From an uncultured Ruminococcus sp. (GTDB lineage: Bacteria > Bacillota > Clostridia > Oscillospirales > Ruminococcaceae), in the NCBI GenBank assembly GCA_946544695.1, contig CAMNMO010000116.1:1-8155 (forward strand): a stretch of DNA of 8,155 bases, read 5' to 3'. Below, piece by piece: positions 1-4,418 of this stretch; the stretch's first letter is position 1, and every line of letters starts with the position of its first letter. The translations under genes and the position numbers were made by a program. The notes beneath the pieces are model-generated. The model made no database searches. It had not been told where the DNA came from and saw nothing but the letters and a program-made list of their open reading frames with translations.

Positions 1-510
1 GTGAGCACCATGAAACGAACTATACGCAATTCGCTGGGAATGTGCCTGCTGATGACAGTCACGGTAATGGCAGCGCCTGCATTTTCCGACCCTGAGCTTG
101 TGCTGCGTTTTCTGCCGAAGGACGTTTACGAAGCGGGAAAGTCCCACCCCAAGCCGCCGCTGAAAAAACGGCTGATAGGTCACTGTCTTCCGGGGCTGGT
201 CGGCGGATATACCGTCTGGGCAATGAAGGACAACGCTGACCGCATCAAGCGTGAAAAGGTGGGCTTTTGGGAAGCATTCAGGCGGTTGTTGGCATTCCTG
301 TATATCGAAAAGGCTTATGACATAGTTATCCTCGATCAGCTGCTGTGCATAACAAGCGGCTGGTATCAGAAATTCTACCCCGAGACTAAGGACTGCGAAG
401 GCTGGCATGACCGCAGCTGGAACAATAAAAATCAGCTTGTCAGACTGCTTGTGTTCCCCGTGATATGTGCAGTACATGCGTGGGTGCTTACCCGCAGAGA
501 TCAAGAATAG
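1..510 (+). CDS. Hypothetical multi-pass membrane protein, possibly 5'-partial
   Basis: Function not recognised. The reading frame is open from the first base (GTG at 1, ATG at 10), so the true start may lie before the window. Hydrophobic stretches at about residues 10-27, 58-75, 92-116 and 147-164 suggest three or four membrane segments; the first could be a signal anchor. Between them lie a basic loop (residues 50-60) and a polar loop (120-146) rich in Trp, Tyr and charged residues, including FYPET. The pattern FLPKD...HP.PPL followed by a FYPET loop recalls uncharacterised membrane proteins found across Firmicutes; this is from memory, not a search. It ends 84 nt before the nuclease gene, which has its own promoter, so the two are probably not one operon. 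Confidence is high that it is a gene and low for any role. Confidence 0.7.
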   Translation: MSTMKRTIRNSLGMCLLMTVTVMAAPAFSDPELVLRFLPKDVYEAGKSHPKPPLKKRLIGHCLPGLVGGYTVWAMKDNADRIKREKVGFWEAFRRLLAFLYIEKAYDIVILDQLLCITSGWYQKFYPETKDCEGWHDRSWNNKNQLVRLLVFPVICAVHAWVLTRRDQE

Positions 511-531
511 TCCGGAAAATCGCCCATATAG

Positions 532-560
532 TTGACGGAAAGCCGTTTATGTGTTATAAT
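532..560 (+). promoter_or_regulatory. Sigma-A promoter of the Mrr-like nuclease gene
   Basis: TTGACG (532-537), a 17-bp spacer and TATAAT (555-560) give a near-consensus promoter. The expected start of transcription is near 567. A GGGAGG ribosome binding site at 581-586 stands 7 nt before the ATG at 594. The promoter lies inside the longer open frame that begins upstream, which argues that translation starts at 594. Confidence 0.8.
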
Positions 561-593
561 ATCCCTGTGATATCAGACAGGGGAGGTAACGGT

Positions 594-1481
594 ATGTCTG
601 GCAGAAAAGCGGCATTTATAATACATGCATCGGTCGGGCTTTGTTCCGTCACAGCCTTGTCTGTCGGCATAGGACGCTTTGCGGTCTCACAGGGGCTTGC
701 GGTCAGCAGCAGTATCGCAGTGTTCAAGCAGGTATTCCCCTGCATGCTGACATTGTGGCTGGTGCTTTGGGCAGGCGGTGCGGTCATAAGGCGAATGGGT
801 CGGCTTACCCTTAAAAAGCTTGATATGATGGACGGACATGAGTTTGAATACGCCTGTGCGGGGCTGCTGCGTGCTGATGGTTTCAGGAATGTTCAGGTCA
901 CTAAAGGCAGCGGTGATTTCGGTGTGGATATCATAGCGGAAAAGAAGCATGTCAGGTATGCGGTGCAGTGCAAGCGGTATGATAAAAAGCTGAATAATTC
1001 TGCGATACAGGAGGTCATAGGCGGGCTGGCAGTGTACGGCTGTGAGGTCGGTGCGGTCATGACTAACAGCTATTTTACCGAACCTGCAAAACGTCTGGCA
1101 GAGATAAACGGTGTTGTGCTGTGGGACAGGGACAGTCTTGAAAAGCTGCTGGACAAACGAGGTTCAAAAAAGGCAGTCAGCGAAAGCATCGCTGAAAATG
1201 CACCCCTTGCTGACTCAGAGGAAGTCTGCGCCGATACAGTGGAAGGATTTCTGGCATCACGGGGCATGCAGGCTGATATCCAAAATACGGACTTTCTGGA
1301 GGACAGCTGTGAACTGCTTATCGAGATAAAGCCGCAGCTTGGTGTGCGTGTTGATGATATCCGCAGTATCACCGATGAACTTGCCGAATATGGTGGCTGG
1401 GAAAAAGTCGATTGCAGGTTCCCGTCAAAAACAGCGGGTACAGTGGGACTTGTGATACAGCTTGCAAATGATGAAGAGTAA
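594..1481 (+). CDS. Membrane-anchored Mrr-like restriction endonuclease with FtsK-alpha-like C-terminus
   Basis: A 295-aa predicted DNA nuclease. Two hydrophobic segments (about residues 8-28 and 45-65) should anchor it in the membrane with the rest in the cytoplasm. Residues 79-185 form an Mrr-type PD-(D/E)xK domain: MDGHEFE at its start, the GDFGVDII strand with the metal-binding Asp112, and VQCKRY with Gln125 and Lys127, so the core looks catalytically intact. After an acidic linker (190-210), residues 207-292 resemble the alpha domain of FtsK/SpoIIIE translocases: LGVRVDDI, then DELA, then PSKTAGTVGL, in the same order and spacing. I infer that match by eye. The frame is open further upstream (to 465), but promoter and ribosome binding site support 594. 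Mrr-family proteins cut modified or foreign DNA; no methylase partner is seen, so it may be a solitary type IV-like defence enzyme or a DNA-maintenance protein. A terminator follows at once. Confidence 0.88.
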   Translation: MSGRKAAFIIHASVGLCSVTALSVGIGRFAVSQGLAVSSSIAVFKQVFPCMLTLWLVLWAGGAVIRRMGRLTLKKLDMMDGHEFEYACAGLLRADGFRNVQVTKGSGDFGVDIIAEKKHVRYAVQCKRYDKKLNNSAIQEVIGGLAVYGCEVGAVMTNSYFTEPAKRLAEINGVVLWDRDSLEKLLDKRGSKKAVSESIAENAPLADSEEVCADTVEGFLASRGMQADIQNTDFLEDSCELLIEIKPQLGVRVDDIRSITDELAEYGGWEKVDCRFPSKTAGTVGLVIQLANDEE

Positions 1482-1482
1482 A

Positions 1483-1518
1483 AAAGCCTTCCCGACATAA
1501 CAAGGGAAGGCTTTATTG
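1483..1518. terminator. Bidirectional intrinsic terminator after the nuclease gene
   Basis: A perfect 11-bp stem, AAAGCCTTCCC (1483-1493) with GGGAAGGCTTT (1504-1514), closes a 10-nt loop. It is followed on the plus strand by TTTATT and preceded by a run of A (1480-1485) that becomes a U-tract on the minus strand. It can therefore stop the nuclease transcript and also minus-strand transcription arriving from the hydrolase gene. Confidence 0.88.
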
Positions 1519-1583
1519 TATAACGAAAACCCCCGGCTATGCGGGGGGGTCAAAAAAGCATTAGCTATGAGCAGAAAAAATAA

Positions 1584-1639
1584 CCTCCAATGATAAAATA
1601 ATAGTAGGCTGACAACCTAAAATGAAAAATCAAAGGAGG
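1584..1639 (+). promoter_or_regulatory. Hairpin hiding the tnpA ribosome binding site
   Basis: CCTCC-AA-TGAT (1584-1594) is complementary to ATCA-AA-GGAGG (1629-1639), with only the two AA pairs unmatched. Pairing would bury the ribosome binding site of tnpA. IS200 elements are known to limit transposase translation through a 5' leader structure of this kind, so the signal fits the family and supports the identification of the relic. Confidence 0.65.
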
Positions 1640-1647
1640 CATCGTCA

Positions 1648-1746
1648 ATGGCAATAGACGATATAAATAGTTTAGCACATTCCAAGTGGAATTGCAGATA
1701 TCATGTTGTATTTGCACCCAAGTATCGGCGAATGGTTTATGCAGGT
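1648..1746 (+). pseudogene. tnpA: IS200-type transposase TnpA, N-terminal fragment
   Basis: About 33 codons from the ATG at 1648 match the conserved N-terminus of IS200 transposases: NSLAHSKW, then the YHVVFAPKYRR strand. Full-length TnpA is about 130-150 aa and carries an HxH metal-binding motif and a catalytic tyrosine further on; both are absent. Beyond about 1746 the open frame runs on to 1989, but only as the antisense of the hydrolase gene, so the 113-codon frame is a fusion artefact and not a protein family. Any product would be inactive as a transposase. Confidence 0.85.
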
Positions 1747-1751
1747 ATCGT

Positions 1752-2264
1752 CTATCCGATGACCTCAGCAAAAAATTCTTTCAGCGGCAGTGTTGCCCCT
1801 GAATGCATGCCATCGGGTATGACCCTGACTTTATCGCCAAGCAAAGATCTTGTGAAACTGTGTGTAGTTACCACTTCATCGCTGCCGCCTATGATACAGC
1901 TTGTTTTGTCAGCATCAAGTTCGGCGGTCTTACCGAAAAGCCTGATAAACTGCGTAACATCGCCCTGCCAGCCCAGCAGCGGCAGATGATAAAATGCCAT
2001 GAGACAGGGATTGACCAGCACCACGGGCAGCTTTGTTTCGGCAGATATCACCGCTGCGAAGAATCCGCCCAGGCTTGTGCCGACCAGCATTTCTGCGCCC
2101 TCGCTGTGTGCAGTCGAACTCAGCTTTTGCAGCATTTCTTCGGGGGAAAGGATATCGTAGTCAAGCTGCGGCGACACCACATCATGATCGTTGGCTTTAA
2201 GGGCAGCAAAAGCCGCATTTTCAGCACTTCCTCTATACCCGTGAATGTTGAGTATCTTCATCAT
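1752..2264 (-). CDS. YqiA/UPF0227-like alpha/beta-hydrolase (putative esterase)
   Basis: A 170-aa cytoplasmic protein of the small alpha/beta-hydrolase group related to E. coli YqiA (esterases of unknown natural substrate). Visible features are the N-terminal strand and oxyanion region NIHGYRGS (6-13), the nucleophile elbow GTSLGG with Ser64, the NP turn after strand 6 (VNPCLMAFY), the acid loop GGSDE with Asp129, and the catalytic His154 in DGMHSG. Length and the 16-residue tail after the histidine match the family, so the protein looks complete although an IS200 relic begins only a few bases past its stop codon. Two ATGs in tandem (2264 and 2261) are possible; GAGGTG at 2267-2272 is better spaced for 2261. 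The gene sits behind a promoter plus terminator arrangement that may control it by attenuation. Confidence 0.85.
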   Translation of the reverse strand: MMKILNIHGYRGSAENAAFAALKANDHDVVSPQLDYDILSPEEMLQKLSSTAHSEGAEMLVGTSLGGFFAAVISAETKLPVVLVNPCLMAFYHLPLLGWQGDVTQFIRLFGKTAELDADKTSCIIGGSDEVVTTHSFTRSLLGDKVRVIPDGMHSGATLPLKEFFAEVIG

Positions 2265-2282
2265 CGCACCTCATTTTGCCAT

Positions 2283-2314
2283 AAAAAACGAAAAAAGCAG
2301 CCCTCAAGCTGCTT
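2283..2314 (-). terminator. Minus-strand intrinsic terminator ahead of the hydrolase gene
   Basis: Read on the minus strand, AAGCAGC (2314-2308), loop TTGAGG and GCTGCTT (2301-2295) form a perfect 7-bp stem followed by TTTTCGTTTTTT, a very good U-tract. It lies between the upstream promoter (2377-2405) and the hydrolase start at 2264, only about 20 nt before that gene, so it ends a short RNA or conditionally stops the hydrolase transcript. Confidence 0.82.
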
Positions 2315-2370
2315 CTTCGCCAAATCACCTAAACCTTCATAATCCGTAAGAAAATTAATTATTTCTCACA
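2289..2370 (-). ncRNA. Predicted short RNA or attenuated leader of the hydrolase gene
   Basis: The expected transcript starts near 2370, after the consensus promoter at 2377-2405, and ends at the terminator at 2283-2314: about 80 nt with no credible gene. Its 5' part folds into a stem of GUGAGAAA with UUUCUUAC (8 bp including one G-U) around an A/U loop. A single-stranded middle rich in GGU and GAU follows, then the terminator stem. I match it to no known riboswitch class. It could be a free small RNA, a leader with regulated read-through into the hydrolase, or both. No alternative antiterminator pairing is obvious by eye. Confidence 0.45.
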
Positions 2371-2376
2371 AATCAT

Positions 2377-2405
2377 ATTATACATCAGTTGTTATCATTT
2401 GTCAA
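2377..2405 (-). promoter_or_regulatory. Consensus sigma-A promoter, minus strand
   Basis: On the minus strand TTGACA (2405-2400), a 17-bp spacer and TATAAT (2382-2377) match the consensus at all twelve positions. It points toward the hydrolase gene through the short terminated leader. Confidence 0.85.
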
Positions 2406-2784
2406 TAGTAAAATATAATAATTTTTAATTTTCTTTATATAGTTTGAACTTTTAGCGTAATAAACAAAATATCAATAGAGATTAAGTAATTATTAACAGT
2501 TATTTACAGCGCTTTCGACAATTCGTCATCTGCATGAACTATACCGTGAAAGTTAGCCTTGACGAATGTTAAATATTTTAATGTGTCAACGGATTATTAT
2601 GATATAAAATGACCGAAGTGCTTTCCCGATACAGCGACCTTTCATTATCAGTGCTGAAAATTAAAGGTGGTAAACTTATCATTAATTGTTTATATCAGTG
2701 ATGATCGTTAAGTCAGGGCTTTGGCGGCAGATCGGTCATTCTGATGTAAATATTATACTGCGTGGTCATACTGCCGCTGCGTAC
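2406..2784. other. Gene-free, repeat-rich intergenic region
   Basis: No convincing gene is seen. The first 100 bp are very A/T-rich. Then come paired sequences: ATTCGTCA (2521-2528) with TGACGAAT (2560-2567); AATGACCGA (2608-2616) with TCGGTCATT (2732-2740); GCGGCAG (2724-2730) with CTGCCGC (2771-2777); and a near direct repeat GGTCATTCTG (2734-2743) / GGTCATACTG (2764-2773) with 30-bp period, about three helix turns, ending 12 bp before the tyrA -35 box. It may hold operator sites for tyrA or an unrecognised structured RNA. The region separates two divergent promoters. Confidence 0.5.
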
Positions 2785-2813
2785 TTGACAAATCCTGTAT
2801 ACAGTGCTATACT
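2785..2813 (+). promoter_or_regulatory. Sigma-A promoter of the prephenate dehydrogenase gene
   Basis: TTGACA (2785-2790), a 17-bp spacer and TATACT (2808-2813). Transcription should start near 2820, leaving a leader of about 34 nt, too short for a T-box or another large riboswitch. Any control is more likely through DNA sites upstream. Confidence 0.85.
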
Positions 2814-2853
2814 TTAATAAGTAAAAGCATGAAATCACGAAAGGGTGTTATAC

Positions 2854-3699
2854 ATGAAAATTGGTATCGTGGGACTTGGACTCATAGGCGGTTCGCTGGC
2901 TAAGGCTATCAAAAAGAATACTTCACACAGCTGCTTTGCGCTGGATATCGACCGTGCAGCCATTGCAGGTGCGGTCGCACAGGAAGCGATCGACGGCGAG
3001 ATGACCGCTGATGACCTGCACAGCTGTGATGTGGTGATGATCTGTCTCCACCCGCAGCAGACCATTGATTTTATCCTTGAAAACAAGGCTAAGTTCAAAA
3101 AAGGCGGTATCGTCATCGACACCTGCGGCGTAAAACAGGCGATAGTCGATGCAGTCGAAAAGCCCCTTGCTGATGAGGGCGTCATCTTTATCGGCTGTCA
3201 CCCGATGGCAGGCAGAGAGTTTTCGGGCTTTGCTTATTCGGTGGATAACCTGTTTGAACGTGCAAGCTTCATAATGACCCCCACTGATGATGTACCTGTA
3301 AAGCCTGTCCGTGAGATATCTCAGCTTGCCTACGAAACGGGCTTTGCCAGCGTAGTCACTTCCACCGCTGCCGAGCATGACCGCATAATCGCCTTCACAT
3401 CGCAGCTTGCCCATGTAGTCTCCAGCGCTTACGTAAAAAGTCCCAGTCTGCTTAAACAGTCGGGCTTTTCCGCAGGTTCTTTCAAGGACCTTACTCGTGT
3501 GGCTAAGCTGAATGAAAATATGTGGACCGAACTTTTCCTGATGAACAAGCAGCCGCTTGTCGATGAGATAGACTGCATCATCGCCCGCCTTACCGAGTAC
3601 CGTGATGCCATCAGCAGTGAAAATGCCGATTACCTGCGTGAACTTCTCAAAGCAGGCAGGGAACTCAAAGAACTTTCAAACAACCAGAACCATAAATGA
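2854..3699 (+). CDS. tyrA: Prephenate dehydrogenase
   Basis: Catalyses oxidative decarboxylation of prephenate to 4-hydroxyphenylpyruvate, the step that commits chorismate-derived carbon to tyrosine; cytoplasmic, normally a dimer. The 281-aa length equals the minimal TyrA with no chorismate mutase or ACT domain attached. Residues 1-20 carry the Rossmann motif GLGLIGGS; Asp31 and Asp33 at the end of the second strand suggest NAD+ rather than NADP+. The substrate region shows HPMAG with His116, then EHDR and SQLAH with His187, and an Arg in FKDLTRVA, all hallmarks of the family. The ATG at 2854 is chosen because AGGG (2842-2845) is well placed and it begins directly with the first Rossmann strand; a GTG nine bases earlier is unlikely. 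It stands alone with its own promoter and terminator and no other aromatic pathway gene nearby. Arginine codons are largely CGT/CGC, unlike the PFL gene. Confidence 0.95.
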   Translation: MKIGIVGLGLIGGSLAKAIKKNTSHSCFALDIDRAAIAGAVAQEAIDGEMTADDLHSCDVVMICLHPQQTIDFILENKAKFKKGGIVIDTCGVKQAIVDAVEKPLADEGVIFIGCHPMAGREFSGFAYSVDNLFERASFIMTPTDDVPVKPVREISQLAYETGFASVVTSTAAEHDRIIAFTSQLAHVVSSAYVKSPSLLKQSGFSAGSFKDLTRVAKLNENMWTELFLMNKQPLVDEIDCIIARLTEYRDAISSENADYLRELLKAGRELKELSNNQNHK

Positions 3700-3752
3700 T
3701 AGTTTCAGGCAGACTGTCCCGACGGGCAGCCCACTTTATATAAAGTATATAG

Positions 3753-3794
3753 ATCGTCCCGCAGCGTGTAAGATCGCTAAGGGACGATTTTGTT
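3753..3794 (+). terminator. Intrinsic terminator after tyrA
   Basis: ATCGTCCC (3753-3760) pairs with GGGACGAT (3781-3788). Inside the 20-nt loop AGCG (3763-3766) can pair with CGCT (3775-3778). TTTGTT follows the stem. A smaller hairpin lies just before it (CTGTCC at 3714-3719 with GGGCAG at 3724-3729). Confidence 0.8.
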
Positions 3795-3810
3795 AAAAGC
3801 AGAAAAGCTT

Positions 3811-3828
3811 TTGTTAAAAAGTTTTCAA
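3811..3828. promoter_or_regulatory. Candidate Rex operator 1
   Basis: TTGTTAA-AAAG-TTTTCAA matches 12 of the 14 fixed positions of the Rex consensus TTGTTAANNNNTTAACAA. Another perfect half-site TTGTTAA lies at 3790-3796. Rex is the NADH/NAD+-sensing repressor of fermentative genes in Gram-positive bacteria. A/T-rich background makes chance matches possible. Confidence 0.4.
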
Positions 3829-3876
3829 TTTCAGCCATGACTGTTTTATCCATATTTTTATTTTTGGAGACTCAAA

Positions 3877-3969
3877 ATGGCAGTATTGTTAAAATATTTA
3901 CATCATAGCGCACATTATTTACATATTCACACACGTATGATAACGTTATCAGATCACCGCAGACGATGA
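3877..3969 (+). CDS. Possible histidine-rich 30-aa peptide
   Basis: An ATG with GGAGA (3866-3870) six bases upstream opens a 30-codon frame with six histidines, clustered as LHHSAH and LHIH, and a basic tail DHRRR. The spacing is good, but no promoter is evident, the sequence is in A/T-rich control DNA, and a Rex-like site overlaps its start, so it may be chance. If translated, it could be an upstream leader peptide or a small metal-binding peptide; neither is supported beyond composition. Confidence 0.2.
   Translation: MAVLLKYLHHSAHYLHIHTRMITLSDHRRR
3886..3903. promoter_or_regulatory. Candidate Rex operator 2
   Basis: TTGTTAA-AATA-TTTACAT matches 12 of 14 fixed positions of the Rex consensus, with a perfect left half. 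Confidence 0.4.
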
Positions 3970-4069
3970 GTCGGTCAACGCCGTATAGTCGTGTTTTTAA
4001 GGTAAAAACGAAGGTCTTTAAAAAGCCACTAAAGCGGTACACTTTAGGGCAAAAATCAACATATATGGG

Positions 4070-4087
4070 TCGTTAAATAATTAACAC
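4070..4087. promoter_or_regulatory. Candidate Rex operator 3, the most symmetric
   Basis: TCGTTAA-ATAA-TTAACAC contains the perfect palindromic core GTTAA-N4-TTAAC and matches 12 of 14 fixed consensus positions. It lies 160 bp upstream of the mapped -35 box, so direct blocking of that promoter would need looping or cooperation with the half-site TTAACAA found at 4276-4282, right at the expected transcription start. Confidence 0.5.
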
Positions 4088-4246
4088 ACTTTGCTAAAAT
4101 GTACACTTTTTTGTACAATAAATCATTTCAGGCTATGTGCTCAATGGAATGACCCATGTAAAAATCCTGCGAAAAATCGGGGTTTTTGCGGCCTTCGCTA
4201 ACATGTGAAATAAGTGTTAAACTAAAGTAATATTTCTGTTTTGTCC

Positions 4247-4275
4247 TTGACACGGGGTACTAAATGTGATATTCT
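4247..4275 (+). promoter_or_regulatory. Sigma-A promoter of the PFL operon
   Basis: TTGACA (4247-4252), a 17-bp spacer and TATTCT (4270-4275) point at the PFL genes. The expected transcription start near 4282 leaves a leader of about 137 nt. Confidence 0.85.
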
Positions 4276-4282
4276 TTAACAA

Positions 4283-4409
4283 GAAGATGATCTATATATT
4301 GTGTCAGTGTTCCGCAGGGGCGGGGCAGATCGTCTGAATATCAAGCAGATCTCATTTGCTCGGAGGAAAAGCCTTCGGGCTTTGTGTGTGTCTGCATAGT
4401 CAGGGAGAG
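4283..4409 (+). promoter_or_regulatory. Structured 5' leader of the PFL mRNA
   Basis: AGATGATCT (4285-4293) can pair with AGATCGTCT (4327-4335) as a 9-bp stem with one G-U pair, around a 33-nt loop ending in a G-rich run. A second hairpin, AAAGCC-TTCG-GGCTTT (4368-4383), is capped by the very stable UUCG tetraloop; it has no U-tract and so is not a terminator. It separates two purine-rich Shine-Dalgarno-like sequences, GGAGGA (4362-4367) and AGGGAGAG (4402-4409), of which only the second is spaced for the start at 4419. The leader may stabilise an abundant mRNA, offer a ribosome standby site, or regulate. Confidence 0.45.
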
Positions 4410-4418
4410 ATGAACAGT

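Larger units (their letters stand above)
1520..1746 (+). mobile_element. Truncated IS200/IS605-family element (left end plus start of tnpA)
   Basis: This stretch carries the marks of the left part of an IS200-type element: a G/C-rich subterminal hairpin at 1530-1547 (CCCCCG / CGGGGG around GCTATG), an A-rich leader, a GGAGG ribosome binding site (1635-1639) and the start of a TnpA transposase at 1648. Similarity stops near 1740-1746, directly before the stop codon of the convergent hydrolase gene, so the rest of tnpA and the right end are missing. Both boundaries are approximate. Without the transposase catalytic core or right end it cannot move by itself. The hairpin may still act as a weak minus-strand terminator, since TTTTCG follows it in that direction. 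Confidence 0.82.
3795..4246. promoter_or_regulatory. Long control region upstream of the PFL operon
   Basis: No sure gene. It holds Rex-operator-like sequences (listed separately), a 7-bp hairpin GTTTTTA / TAAAAAC (3993-4009), a 9-bp stem with one bulged A (GCC-A-CTAAAG at 4025-4034 with CTTTAGGGC at 4042-4050) whose minus-strand tail is U-rich, two TGTACA palindromes 12 bp apart (4100-4105, 4112-4117), and a weak A/U stem at 4169-4190. The motif GTACACTTT occurs twice (4037-4045, 4101-4109). The length and density of symmetric motifs suggest several transcription factors act here. Confidence 0.5.

Noticed and set aside
465..593. N-terminal extension of the nuclease gene from an earlier start.
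   Set aside because: A near-consensus promoter (532-560) and a ribosome site (581-586) lie inside the extension, and it overlaps the preceding gene.
1747..1989. A 113-codon plus-strand protein starting as IS200 transposase.
   Set aside because: After about 33 codons it is only the antisense of the hydrolase gene and has no transposase motifs.
2264..2320. Leader peptide within the short minus-strand RNA, from a TTG to a stop overlapping the hydrolase start.
   Set aside because: The only purine-rich sequence is too close to the TTG, and the frame runs through the terminator stem.
1803..2342. A 179-codon plus-strand frame opposite the hydrolase.
   Set aside because: It is Cys/His-rich antisense of a well-supported alpha/beta-hydrolase and has no ribosome site or family resemblance.
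4020..4050. Minus-strand terminator (bulged 9-bp stem with TTTTT tail).
   Set aside because: The structure is real but no convincing minus-strand promoter or gene lies between it and the PFL start, so it is not called as a terminator.
4356..4418. Upstream TTG or ATG (4410) starts for the large PFL subunit.
   Set aside because: TTG at 4356 has no ribosome site and its codons cross the UUCG hairpin; ATG at 4410 directly abuts the Shine-Dalgarno sequence. ATG 4419 is spaced correctly.
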